From the NCBI GenBank assembly GCA_001940985.1, contig MSHB01000017.1:57410-121409 (forward strand): a DNA stretch of 64,000 nucleotides, given 5' to 3'. Source of the stretch: Mollicutes bacterium Phil14 (GTDB lineage: Bacteria > Bacillota_I > Bacilli_A > ML615J-28 > CAG-698). A program made the position numbers and the translations under genes. The notes beneath the pieces were generated by a model. It was not told the origin of the DNA and made no database searches. It saw nothing but the letters and a program-made list of their open reading frames with translations. Shown here in pieces: positions 17,480 to 25,382 of the stretch; position 1 is the stretch's first letter; every line of letters starts with the position of its first letter.

Positions 17480-18915
17480 TGAAAATAAAAAAAATTGTAT
17501 CTTTTTTATTGTTAATGTTTATTTTGATTTTGGTCGGTTGTAAAAAAGAAGGAAATAACCTTGTTTTAAGAGTATATAATTGGCAAGATTATATTGAAGA
17601 TGGCAAAGATGATGAAGGAAATAAAGTATCTAATTCTGTAATTGAAGATTGGATATTAGATTACAAAGAAAGAACTGGAAAAGATGTTTCGGTGGTATAT
17701 GATACATTTGAAACACCAGAAATAATGCTTAATAATATTAAGACTGGAAAAACTACTTATGATTTAGCATGCCCAAGTGAATATATGATTCAAAAAATGA
17801 TTCGTGAAGGTATGGTTGAAAAATATGATTATGATGGAAAACTTATAAATGTTCCTAACTTTAATGAATATGGTTCACCATATATACAAAGAATCTTTTT
17901 AGAAAGTAATTTGAGTGAATATGCTGTTCCTTATATGTGGGGAACAATGGGCTTAATTTATAATCCTCAACTTGTTGATGAAGAAGATATTGATTCATGG
18001 TCAATAATGTGGAATGAAAAATACAAAAATATGGCTTCAGCAAAAGACAGTGTTCGTGATACTTATGTTGTTGGAGTAATGTATTTAAACAAAGACAAAT
18101 TATTGAAAATAAAATTGGATTATGAAAGTGGTTTGTTAACTGATGCTGAATATAATAGAGAAATTTCTTTAATAATGAATGATACTAGTGATATTGCTGG
18201 TGTTGAAAGAGTATTGAAAAAAATGAAAAAAAATATTTTTGGCTTTGAAGTAGATAACGGAAAAAATGATATTGTTACTGGAAAAATCGCTATAAATGTT
18301 GCTTGGAGTGGAGATGCTGTTTATTCAATGGATGTAGCTGAAGAAGAGGAAGAAGTGTATTTGAATTATAGTGTTCCTAAAGAAGGAAGCAACATTTGGT
18401 TTGATGGTTGGATTATGCCTAAAGGAGCTAATAAAGAATTAGCTCAAGACTTCGTTAACTTTTTATGCCAACCTGAAATAGCCGCAAGAAATATGGATTA
18501 TATAGGATATACTACATCAATTGCTGGTGATGAAGTTTTTGATTTAGTTAAAGAATGGTACGCTGTGAGTGAAGAGGAAGAAGGCGAATATGCTGATTTA
18601 ACATATTTTTTTGGTGATACTATTTCTCCTGAATCTAAAATTGATGGAAAAGCTTTGGTGAAAGTTGATGTAAGAGGCAGACAATTCGATGCTCAATTTC
18701 CTAGTGAAGAAGTAATAAATCGTTGTGCCGTAATGGAAGATTTCAAAGAAATGAATGATGATGTTTTGGCAATGTGGGAAAATGTGAAACTTGGAGATTT
18801 CTCTATTTGGCTTAGCCTTGGTGTTGTTGCTGGTATAATAGTTATTATTGGTGGCATATATTATATTAAATTTTTGCGTGAGAGTCGCAAGAAAAAGAAA
18901 AAACTTAATTGGTAG
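17479..18915 (+). CDS. potD: spermidine/putrescine-binding lipoprotein with an extra C-terminal membrane helix
   Basis: PotD captures polyamines outside the cell. The 478-residue protein starts with a lipoprotein signal peptide (lipobox LVGC) and has the binding-protein pattern LRVYNWQDYIED, typical of PotD/PotF, where YNWxDYI opens the first lobe; later NIWFDGWIMPKGANKELAQDFVNF is also typical. Unlike normal PotD (~350 residues), it continues into a C-terminal membrane helix (IWLSLGVVAGIIVIIGGIYYI) and a basic tail (RESRKKKKKLNW). The binding protein would thus be held at both ends. An internal segment (roughly residues 170-270) is also longer than usual. A terminator overlaps its stop. Confidence 0.9.
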   Translation: MKIKKIVSFLLLMFILILVGCKKEGNNLVLRVYNWQDYIEDGKDDEGNKVSNSVIEDWILDYKERTGKDVSVVYDTFETPEIMLNNIKTGKTTYDLACPSEYMIQKMIREGMVEKYDYDGKLINVPNFNEYGSPYIQRIFLESNLSEYAVPYMWGTMGLIYNPQLVDEEDIDSWSIMWNEKYKNMASAKDSVRDTYVVGVMYLNKDKLLKIKLDYESGLLTDAEYNREISLIMNDTSDIAGVERVLKKMKKNIFGFEVDNGKNDIVTGKIAINVAWSGDAVYSMDVAEEEEEVYLNYSVPKEGSNIWFDGWIMPKGANKELAQDFVNFLCQPEIAARNMDYIGYTTSIAGDEVFDLVKEWYAVSEEEEGEYADLTYFFGDTISPESKIDGKALVKVDVRGRQFDAQFPSEEVINRCAVMEDFKEMNDDVLAMWENVKLGDFSIWLSLGVVAGIIVIIGGIYYIKFLRESRKKKKKLNW

Positions 18916-18941
18916 GCAGTACTTGTGTATTGCCTTTTTTT
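18914..18941 (+). terminator. intrinsic terminator after potD
   Basis: Stem AGGCAGTAC / GTATTGCCT with one G-T pair, loop TTGT, followed by seven T. Confidence 0.82.
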
Positions 18942-18988
18942 AATGCAAAAAAGAAAAAGATGTGATATAATAAATTGAGGTGAAGAAA

Positions 18989-19702
18989 ATGTTAGAAATT
19001 ATCAATTTGACAAAATCATATGATAATAACAAAAAAGCTGTTGATGACTTATCACTTACTATAAATGATGGAGAAATATTCGGTTTTATCGGACATAATG
19101 GTGCTGGTAAAACAACAACTATTAAATGCTGTGTTGGAATATTGACATATGAAAAAGGTGAGATATTAATAGATGGATTATCACTTATAAATAACCCAGT
19201 TGAATGTAAGAAAAAAATAGCATATATTCCAGATAATCCAGATTTGTATGAACAATTAACAGGAATACAATATTTAAATTTTATATCTGATATATATGAA
19301 ATTGAAAAAGAAGTGCGTAGAGAACGTATAGAAAAATATAGCACTATTTTTGAAATGAATAATAGGTTGAATGAAATCATTTCTTCATATTCTCATGGTA
19401 TGAAACAAAAATTAGCATTAATTTCTGCCTTTATTAGAAAACCAAGATTATTGATATTAGATGAACCATTCGTTGGCTTGGATCCTAAATCATCATACGA
19501 GGTCAAAAAGATTATGAAAGAATTGTGTGAAGAAAAATGTAGCATTTTCTTTTCAACTCATGTTTTAGAAGTTGCAGAAAAACTTTGTGATAAAGTTGCA
19601 ATAATAAAATCTGGGAAATTAGTAGCAAGTGGAACAATGGATGAAGTGAAAGGAAATCAATCATTAGAGGATGTTTTTTTGGAGTTAATTAATCATGAAT
19701 AA
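18989..19702 (+). CDS. ABC transporter ATP-binding protein (export type)
   Basis: A 237-residue stand-alone ATPase with Walker A GHNGAGKTTT (~residue 33), Walker B LLILDEPFVGLDP and H-loop STHVLEVAE; the signature is the diverged YSHGMKQ, common in BcrA/EcsA-like exporters. GAGGTGA at 18976-18982 places the start at ATG 18989 rather than the GTG at 18980. A TGATATAAT extended -10 (18963-18971) lies so close that the 5' UTR is only about ten bases. The large permease that follows overlaps by eight bases. Substrate unknown. Confidence 0.88.
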   Translation: MLEIINLTKSYDNNKKAVDDLSLTINDGEIFGFIGHNGAGKTTTIKCCVGILTYEKGEILIDGLSLINNPVECKKKIAYIPDNPDLYEQLTGIQYLNFISDIYEIEKEVRRERIEKYSTIFEMNNRLNEIISSYSHGMKQKLALISAFIRKPRLLILDEPFVGLDPKSSYEVKKIMKELCEEKCSIFFSTHVLEVAEKLCDKVAIIKSGKLVASGTMDEVKGNQSLEDVFLELINHE

Positions 19703-21317
19703 ATTGATAATATTACTTAAAAATAATTTTATTAATTCGTTTGGTATTAATAAATTATTTAAAGATAAAAAAGGGCATAATTTACCATTATTACTTACAA
19801 TTCTAGTGATGATTGCAGGTATAATAATATTTTTCCTTTTTGGATTATATATGTACTTCTATGGTGGAATGTTTGTTAAAGCTGGTAAAAGTGATGGAGT
19901 GTTATTATTAGGAATAACTTTTGGTTGTTTAATAATTGCGATTAGTTCTATTTCAAAAACAAATTCATATTTGTTTGCATCCAAAGACTTCGATATGTTG
20001 ATGGCACTTCCTATTAAAACAAAGATAATCTTTTTGAGTAAAGTTATTAATCTGTTGGCCGTTAATTATGTTATGTTTATGTACTTTTATATTCCTTCAG
20101 TTATAGCTTATGCAATATTTAATACTACTAATTTTTTGTTTTGGTTATTTGCCATCATAGGTTTCTTTATTATACCATTACCAATTATTTCAGTTTTTGG
20201 TTTTATTTCTTGTCAAATAGGTAAAATAAAAATAAGCCAAAATGCCAAAAAAGTTTTGTCTATTATTTTATATTTATGTTTAACGATTGCTATTGTCTTT
20301 TTAGCAATGCAAACTACAAATGGTACAGATGATGAAAAAGTCTTTTTTGAAAACATGTATAATTCATTGAAAAACGGCAATTATTTAGGTTATTTATTGG
20401 CTTTAGGAATTAGAGGTGAAACTACTAATTTTGTTGCTATTTGTAGTGGGAGCCTAATAATATTCTTATTGTTCTTTTATTATACAAGTAAAAATTATTT
20501 ATTTGTTAATAGTAATCAAAAAAGCAATTTAAATAAACAAAAGAAATATGAATATAAGGATTCTATTTCTCGTGGCAAAAGTTCAGTTAAATTAGCTCTA
20601 TTACGAAAAGAGATATACGGTTATTTTAGTGTCCCAATATATGTAGTAAATACAATAATTGGACCGATATTATCTTTAGTATTTACTTATTTTTTGATTT
20701 CTCAAAGCAAAGCAGAATATTTGAAAATTGGTGAAAAGTATATTGAAATGCAAATGATCTTGCCACCATTAGTTATTTTATTAATGGTATTTTCCATTTC
20801 TCTTTCTTCAACTACTTCATCTTCAATTTCTTTGGAAGGAAAAAGATTATGGATTTTAAAAACTCTTCCAGTTAAAGAAAAGGATGTTTTTAATGCTAAA
20901 GTTTTAGTTAATTTATTGATTACTATTCCTTTTATTATAATTAATAATATTATATTTTTATTAATGAAGGATTTTTACTTAAATGTTTTTCAAGTTGTAT
21001 CTTCATTTATATTACCAATTTTGATAGTGTTAATTATTAGTAAAGTTGGTTTATATATAAATATTTTATTACCTAAATTAGAATATGAACAACCAGCACA
21101 AGTTGTAAAGCAAAGTTTAAGTGTTCTTGTTACTATGCTAGTTGCTACTTTATTAGTTTTAATAATATTGGGTAGTGCATTGATTACATATGCATTAACC
21201 AAAAATATGACTACAACATATATAGCAACTTATGTTGTTTGTTTATTAATGTATATAATAATAAGTTTAATTCTTCAAACTAGTGGGAAGAAGAACTATA
21301 ACAAAATAATATGTTAA
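19695..21317 (+). CDS. large ABC transporter permease, partner of the preceding ATPase
   Basis: A 540-residue membrane protein with about twelve hydrophobic segments, arranged as two halves separated by a hydrophilic stretch (residues ~275-300, SNQKSNLNKQKKYEYKDSISR). The motif SISLEGKRLWILKTLPV in the second half is typical of large ABC-2-like permeases of Firmicutes, in which the family often reads EGKxxWxLKxxP. The ATPase gene directly upstream overlaps by eight bases. Such pairs export unknown compounds or act in antimicrobial-peptide defence; no regulator or sensor kinase is present here to favour that. Confidence 0.8.
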   Translation: MNKLIILLKNNFINSFGINKLFKDKKGHNLPLLLTILVMIAGIIIFFLFGLYMYFYGGMFVKAGKSDGVLLLGITFGCLIIAISSISKTNSYLFASKDFDMLMALPIKTKIIFLSKVINLLAVNYVMFMYFYIPSVIAYAIFNTTNFLFWLFAIIGFFIIPLPIISVFGFISCQIGKIKISQNAKKVLSIILYLCLTIAIVFLAMQTTNGTDDEKVFFENMYNSLKNGNYLGYLLALGIRGETTNFVAICSGSLIIFLLFFYYTSKNYLFVNSNQKSNLNKQKKYEYKDSISRGKSSVKLALLRKEIYGYFSVPIYVVNTIIGPILSLVFTYFLISQSKAEYLKIGEKYIEMQMILPPLVILLMVFSISLSSTTSSSISLEGKRLWILKTLPVKEKDVFNAKVLVNLLITIPFIIINNIIFLLMKDFYLNVFQVVSSFILPILIVLIISKVGLYINILLPKLEYEQPAQVVKQSLSVLVTMLVATLLVLIILGSALITYALTKNMTTTYIATYVVCLLMYIIISLILQTSGKKNYNKIIC

Positions 21318-21341
21318 CAAGTATCAATATTCTAAAAACTA

Positions 21342-21370
21342 TTGACATTAGTAATAAGATAATATATACT
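21342..21370 (+). promoter_or_regulatory. promoter of the small RNA candidate
   Basis: TTGACA (21342-21347), 17-bp spacer, TATACT (21365-21370). The predicted start is near 21376, and a terminator ends at about 21425. Confidence 0.72.
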
Positions 21371-21375
21371 ATTGG

Positions 21376-21425
21376 TAGTGGTCTTTACCACCTTGGAGGT
21401 CGCCAACAAGCACCTCCGCTTTTTT
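21376..21425 (+). ncRNA. candidate ~50-nt small RNA with own promoter and terminator
   Basis: A very short transcription unit. After a near-consensus promoter, the RNA would fold into a small hairpin GTGGT-CTTT-ACCAC (21378-21391) and a terminator hairpin GGAGGT / ACCTCC (21395-21400 and 21412-21417), followed by a T-run. No ORF fits. CACCTCC in the 3' arm equals the anti-Shine-Dalgarno sequence of 16S rRNA, and GGAGGT in the 5' arm equals a Shine-Dalgarno, so base-pairing regulation is conceivable. I cannot match it to a known RNA family; it could also be an attenuated leader without a downstream gene. Confidence 0.5.
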
Positions 21426-21536
21426 ATAGAATTATAACTATTATGCATTTAGACGTAAAATGCTATAGATAAAAAATAAAAAAGATGTTGCTTTTTTAAT
21501 ATTTTTTTGGTATAATATACAAGCAGTGAAATATAT

Positions 21537-21610
21537 AGGGGTATAGTTCAATGGTAGAGCAGCGGTCTCCAAAACCGTAGATGAGGGTTCGAATCCTTCT
21601 ACCCCTGCCA
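21537..21610 (+). tRNA. tRNA-Trp (CCA)
   Basis: A 74-nt tRNA. The acceptor stem AGGGGTA pairs with TACCCCT, the anticodon loop CTCCAAA gives CCA, and the CCA tail is encoded. The anticodon CCA reads only UGG, and no UCA tRNA is seen here, consistent with UGA as stop. A TGGTATAAT extended -10 lies at 21508-21516. Confidence 0.97.
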
Positions 21611-21617
21611 GAATAAT

Positions 21618-21694
21618 GGCGAACTTGGCGAAGTGGTTAACGCTCCGGATTGTGGCTCCGGCATTCGTGGGTTCGATTCCCATAGTTCGCCCCA
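21618..21694 (+). tRNA. tRNA-His (GUG)
   Basis: The acceptor stem GCGAACT pairs with AGTTCGC, with the histidine-specific extra G(-1) opposite C73; the anticodon loop TTGTGGC gives GUG, and CCA is encoded. It is co-transcribed with tRNA-Trp, eight bases upstream. Confidence 0.97.
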
Positions 21695-21701
21695 TTTTCT
21701 G

Positions 21702-21748
21702 AAATTGATTAGTCTTCTAATAAGAAGGCTAATTTTTAATTTGTTATA
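21702..21748 (+). repeat. 47-bp direct repeat, copy 1 (contains the tRNA-His terminator)
   Basis: Identical over 47 bases to 22711-22757. It contains an 11-bp stem ATTAGTCTTCT / AGAAGGCTAAT with loop AATA followed by a T-run, so it is also an intrinsic terminator for the tRNA-Trp/His operon. About ten bases upstream of each copy are also similar (CATTTTCTG versus CATTTCCTA). Confidence 0.9.
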
Positions 21749-21853
21749 TAATCTTATGGAAAATACTAAATATCATATTAGTTATATTTTAATTAATACT
21801 TTTGAATATATTATAGATTATAGAAAATCTATAAAGGTTTCAAAAGAAATTTG

Positions 21854-21882
21854 TTTACATTTATGGTGATATTTGTTATAAT
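21854..21882 (+). promoter_or_regulatory. promoter candidate inside the repeat-bounded segment
   Basis: TTTACA (21854-21859), 17-bp spacer, TATAAT (21877-21882), pointing at the RNA unit that ends in a terminator near 21990. Between copy 1 of the repeat and this promoter I see nothing else. Confidence 0.55.
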
Positions 21883-21887
21883 ACTTG

Positions 21888-21990
21888 TGTGGGGAAAAAC
21901 TCATACTCTAAGATAGTTTATAGTTTTATTAATTACCTTAAAGTATTTGTAAGAATTATTTAACTCTCTTAGAAAAAGGGAGTTTTTTAT
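21888..21990 (+). ncRNA. candidate ~100-nt RNA ending in a terminator
   Basis: Between the promoter at 21854-21882 and a hairpin AACTCTCTT / AAAAGGGAGTT plus T-run (21962-21988) lies about 100 bases without a plausible ORF. It may be a small RNA or a terminated leader of the ORF at 22095. I recognise no known family. Confidence 0.35.
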
Positions 21991-22094
21991 TTATATACCA
22001 TAGAATAATATTAAAAATTATCATTAAATTGTTATATGTCAAGATGATTTGATGATAAAAATAGTTTTCAATTTTAGGAGGATGTAGTATAAAA

Positions 22095-22661
22095 GTGTTA
22101 ATAACTGTTTTAATATTCATATGTATTATTATATGTTTTTTTAAATTTAAAAATAAAGAAAAAAAGAGTTATATTATAATTCCATTATTATTCATTATTT
22201 TAATTATATATATAATATCAACTTTCGGTATCTCATTTGCTTCTAAAACAACATATAATTTGGCAAATCCATTTTCAAATTATGAATATAAAGAATGCTT
22301 TATGATTGATAAAAATCTTGTATTAGTTGTTTCAGAAAAGAAATCAGATGATGAAATAGATTATAGTTTGTCAATACAAAATAAATTTATGTGGTTATAC
22401 TTTGATAATGATAAAAAATATACCCAAGGAATAATGGTTACTGGTGATGATAAATTAGATGTTAATTATATACTATATAATAACAAATATTATTATTATT
22501 TTAATAATTACAAAGGAATCGAAAAAATTTGTATAGATAATGAATCATACGATATATCAGATCTAAAGACATATATTTATATTTCAGATAAGAAAATTAA
22601 AACTTTGGAAATTAATTTTCAAACTTATTTTCCATATTATGTAGAAGCAGAATTTAATTAA
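22095..22661 (+). CDS. uncharacterised membrane-anchored protein in a repeat-bounded segment
   Basis: A 188-residue protein I do not recognise. Two hydrophobic segments open it (residues ~1-16 and ~24-46), separated by a short basic stretch (KFKNKEKKS), followed by a Tyr-, Asn- and Asp-rich domain of about 135 residues with alternating strands. The GTG start at 22095 has an AGGAGG site but with a long spacing of about 13 bases, and no better start is available. It is the only gene inside the ~1-kb segment bounded by 47-bp direct repeats, which hints at an inserted or duplicated piece. Its codon use is even more AT-rich than its neighbours. Confidence 0.55.
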   Translation: MLITVLIFICIIICFFKFKNKEKKSYIIIPLLFIILIIYIISTFGISFASKTTYNLANPFSNYEYKECFMIDKNLVLVVSEKKSDDEIDYSLSIQNKFMWLYFDNDKKYTQGIMVTGDDKLDVNYILYNNKYYYYFNNYKGIEKICIDNESYDISDLKTYIYISDKKIKTLEINFQTYFPYYVEAEFN

Positions 22662-22710
22662 AATACTTGCTAGATTAAAAACTGCATTTAGTAATGCGAT
22701 ACATTTCCTA

Positions 22711-22757
22711 AAATTGATTAGTCTTCTAATAAGAAGGCTAATTTTTAATTTGTTATA
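22711..22757 (+). repeat. 47-bp direct repeat, copy 2 (terminator)
   Basis: Exact second copy of 21702-21748, in the same orientation, with the same 11-bp terminator hairpin. It follows the gene at 22095-22661. Confidence 0.9.
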
Positions 22758-22828
22758 AGATTTATAAAAGATGACGTGACAAAAAAAGTTGTTTTAAATA
22801 TAATAAATAGTGTAAAAAAGCAAAAAAA

Positions 22829-22857
22829 TTGACTTAAATGGCAATGTGTATTATAAT
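22829..22857 (+). promoter_or_regulatory. promoter of the DUF3737-malY operon
   Basis: TTGACT (22829-22834), 17-bp spacer, TATAAT (22852-22857), 33 bases before the gene start. Confidence 0.75.
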
Positions 22858-22890
22858 TGTTTTATATAATATAATTGGAGGTGTAGTTAT

Positions 22891-23730
22891 ATGAAGCAAA
22901 TAAAAGATGAAGTTCTGACTGGCGAAAGAGCCGCGTATGCTTCAAAAGACACTGAGTTTATCAACTGTATATTTGAAGATGGAGAATCTCCAATAAAGGA
23001 AAGTACCAATATAAAAGTTATAAATTGTGATTTTAAATGGAAATATCCTTTATGGTATTGTAAAAATGTTGAAGTAATAGGATCCACTTGGCATCTTATG
23101 GGAAGGTCAGGAATATGGTATACTGATGGCATCACAATAAAAGATTCTTTAATTGATTCTCCTAAGCAATTTAGACGTAGCAAAAACATTGTTATAAAAG
23201 ATACAAAAATTCCAGAAGCTTTGGAAACCATGTGGAAGTGTGAAAATATTGAATTAGAAAATGTTTATATAAAAGGTGACTATTTTGGAATGAATAGTTC
23301 GGACATTAAACTTAACAATGTTGTTATTGATGGAAACTATTGCTTTGATGGTGCAAAGAATATTGTTGCTAACAATTGCATTTTTAATAGCAAAGATTCA
23401 TTTTGGAATTGTGAGAATGTTACTATTAATGATTCTAAAATAATAGGTGAGTATTTAAGCTGGAATAGTAAAAATATAACTTTTATTAATTGTGAACTTG
23501 AGTCTGAACAAGGATTGTGTTATATGGAAAATGTTAAACTAGTTAATTGTAAAGTTAACAATACTAATTTGGCTTTTGAATTCTGTAAAAATATTGCTGC
23601 TGATATAACTACTAAAATAGATAGCATTAAAAATCCTATAAGTGGTATTATTTGTTGTAAGGGATATGATGAATTAATTATGGATGAAAAATTTATTAAT
23701 CCAAATGATACAAAGATTGAGGTAAAATAA
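22891..23730 (+). CDS. DUF3737 family beta-helix protein
   Basis: A 279-residue protein made of about a dozen short repeats such as ITIKDSLID, IVIKDTKIP, VTINDSKII and ITFINCELE, which is the pattern of a right-handed parallel beta-helix with Asn ladders. The start KQIKDEVLTGERAAYASKDTEFINCIFEDGESPIKE matches the DUF3737 family. No catalytic role is known. There is no signal peptide, so it is cytoplasmic. Its stop directly abuts the start of the MalY-type gene, and in other Firmicutes DUF3737 genes often neighbour a PLP-dependent lyase, suggesting a shared but unknown task. Confidence 0.85.
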   Translation: MKQIKDEVLTGERAAYASKDTEFINCIFEDGESPIKESTNIKVINCDFKWKYPLWYCKNVEVIGSTWHLMGRSGIWYTDGITIKDSLIDSPKQFRRSKNIVIKDTKIPEALETMWKCENIELENVYIKGDYFGMNSSDIKLNNVVIDGNYCFDGAKNIVANNCIFNSKDSFWNCENVTINDSKIIGEYLSWNSKNITFINCELESEQGLCYMENVKLVNCKVNNTNLAFEFCKNIAADITTKIDSIKNPISGIICCKGYDELIMDEKFINPNDTKIEVK

Positions 23731-24897
23731 ATGTATAATTTTGATAGAATAATAAACAGAAGTGGAACTAATTCTTTGAAATGGGATATAAAAAAAGAAG
23801 AACTTCCAATGTGGGTCGCTGATATGGATTTTGAAGTGTCAGATGAAATTGTAAAAGCATTAGAAGAAAGAGTAAAAAATCATATATATGGTTACAATAT
23901 TGTTCCTGATGAATGGTATGAAAGTTATATCGCTTGGTGGAAAAACAGACATCAATATGAAATTAAAAAAGAATGGTTAATATTTTCTACTGGTGTAGTA
24001 CCTTCTATTTCTAGTGTAGTACGTAGAGTAACTTCTCCAGGAGAGAAAGTTTTAGTTCAAACACCAGTATATAATATTTTCTTTAATTCTATTTGTAATA
24101 ACGGAAGATATGTTTTAGAAAGTCAACTTGTATATAAAGATGGAAAATATAGTATTGATTTTTCTGATCTAGAAAAGAAACTTTCTGATCCACAAACAAC
24201 TTTAATGATTTTATGTAATCCACATAATCCTATAGGAAAAATTTGGGATAAGGATACTCTATCAAAGATTGGTGATCTATGTTATAAGCACAATGTGTTA
24301 GTGCTATCTGATGAAATACATTGTGATTTAACAAAACCAGGTTGTGATTATGTGCCTTTCCAAAGTGTTTCTGATGTTTGCAAGTATAATAGTATTGCTT
24401 GTTTAGCCCCAACAAAGACATTTAATATTGCTGGTCTACAAACATCAGCTGTGTGCATTCCTAATAAAAAAATCTATGATAAGGTTTATAGAGGAATTAA
24501 TAATGATGAAATAGCAGAACCAAACACTTTTGCCATTCAAGCAGCAATAGCAGCTTTTACAAAAGGTGGTATTTGGTTAGATGAGTTAAGAGAGTATATT
24601 GAAAAAAATAAATTGATTGTAAAAGAATATATCTCTCGTGAACTTCCAATGCTTCATTTGGTAGATAGCGATGCTACATATTTATTATGGATTGATTGTG
24701 GAAAGGTAACTAATAATTCAATCGAGTTAACTGATTTTATTCGCAAACAAACAGGATTGTTTTTGTCTAATGGTAGTCAATATGGTGATAGTGGTAAAAA
24801 ATTCATTAGAATGAATATTGCATGTCCAAAAGAAATACTTATTGATGGATTAAATAGGTTTAAACTTGGAATAACTTCATATGAAAAGAGAAGATAA
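23731..24897 (+). CDS. MalY/PatB-type PLP-dependent aminotransferase/C-S lyase
   Basis: A 388-residue fold-type I PLP enzyme of the MalY/PatB group, which cleaves cystathionine or cysteine conjugates (C-S beta-lyase). It shows the N-terminal LPMWVADMDFEVSDEI, the PLP-stacking region CNPHNPIGKIWD, the cofactor-binding VLSDEIHCDL, the Schiff-base lysine in APTKTFNIAGLQ (Lys229), and the C-terminal arginine in FIRMNIACP. The start directly follows the DUF3737 stop, with GAGGT as the RBS inside the upstream gene. A sulfur amino-acid role is likely but substrate specificity is not determinable here. Confidence 0.9.
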   Translation: MYNFDRIINRSGTNSLKWDIKKEELPMWVADMDFEVSDEIVKALEERVKNHIYGYNIVPDEWYESYIAWWKNRHQYEIKKEWLIFSTGVVPSISSVVRRVTSPGEKVLVQTPVYNIFFNSICNNGRYVLESQLVYKDGKYSIDFSDLEKKLSDPQTTLMILCNPHNPIGKIWDKDTLSKIGDLCYKHNVLVLSDEIHCDLTKPGCDYVPFQSVSDVCKYNSIACLAPTKTFNIAGLQTSAVCIPNKKIYDKVYRGINNDEIAEPNTFAIQAAIAAFTKGGIWLDELREYIEKNKLIVKEYISRELPMLHLVDSDATYLLWIDCGKVTNNSIELTDFIRKQTGLFLSNGSQYGDSGKKFIRMNIACPKEILIDGLNRFKLGITSYEKRR

Positions 24898-24922
24898 CTT
24901 GACTTTATAGTCAAGTTTTTTA
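24895..24922 (+). terminator. intrinsic terminator after the MalY-type gene
   Basis: Perfect 9-bp stem AACTTGACT / AGTCAAGTT, loop TTAT, followed by a T-run. Confidence 0.9.
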
Positions 24923-24951
24923 TTTTATTTTTAAAAAAATATTTTTTTATC

Positions 24952-24980
24952 TTGACATTATAAACAAAAAATAGTATTAT
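24952..24980 (+). promoter_or_regulatory. promoter of the GntR-ABC operon
   Basis: TTGACA (24952-24957), 17-bp spacer, TATTAT (24975-24980). Confidence 0.75.
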
Positions 24981-25000
24981 TGTATTAGTCAAGTAATACA
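24981..25000 (+). promoter_or_regulatory. operator candidate for the YtrA-type regulator
   Basis: TGTATTA-N6-TAATACA, a perfect inverted repeat with 7-bp arms starting right after the -10 box, over the transcription start and just before the GntR gene. Its placement fits autorepression by the YtrA-type protein. Confidence 0.6.
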
Positions 25001-25017
25001 GTGAAAGGTAAATGAAT

Positions 25018-25377
25018 ATGGAGTTTGTATTTGAAAATGATAGGCCTATATATATACAGATTGTAGAATATTTAAGAATTGAAATAATATCGGGAAGCTT
25101 TAAGATGGGAGAAAAAATTCCATCTGTACGTGATTTGTCAACAATAGTTAAAGTTAATCCAAACACAATGCAAAAAGCATTGTTAGAATTAGAAAGAGAA
25201 GGACTAATTTATACAGAAAGAACAAATGGAAAATTTGTGACAAATGATAAAAGTTTAATAGAGAAAGTAAAGGAAGAAATAATTAAAGAAAAATTAGATA
25301 CGTTTTTTAATGATATGAAAAAAATTGGTATTACTGATGAAGAAATTAAAAAATATCTTGAAAAGGAAAAGAGGTAA
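25018..25377 (+). CDS. GntR-family regulator, YtrA subfamily
   Basis: A 119-residue regulator with the GntR winged helix (residues ~10-75: PIYIQIVEYLRIEIISGSF ... IPSVRDLSTIVKVNPNTMQKALLELEREGLI) and only a ~45-residue helical tail, the short YtrA architecture that usually controls adjacent ABC transporters. The ATG at 25018 is preferred over 25012 because the AAAGG site is only three bases before the latter. A palindrome covers the transcription start. The two following genes form the expected ABC pair. Confidence 0.9.
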   Translation: MEFVFENDRPIYIQIVEYLRIEIISGSFKMGEKIPSVRDLSTIVKVNPNTMQKALLELEREGLIYTERTNGKFVTNDKSLIEKVKEEIIKEKLDTFFNDMKKIGITDEEIKKYLEKEKR

Positions 25378-25382
25378 ACTGC

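Noticed and set aside
21441-21695. ORF on the minus strand over the tRNA-Trp/His genes (MGIEPTNAGATIRSV...)
   Set aside because: It is a translation of the antisense of two tRNA genes, a well-known kind of spurious protein; the tRNAs fold perfectly.
21633-21869. ORF starting inside tRNA-His on the + strand (VNAPDCGSGIRGFDSHSSP...)
   Set aside because: The start is tRNA sequence; there is no RBS, and the frame crosses the terminator repeat.
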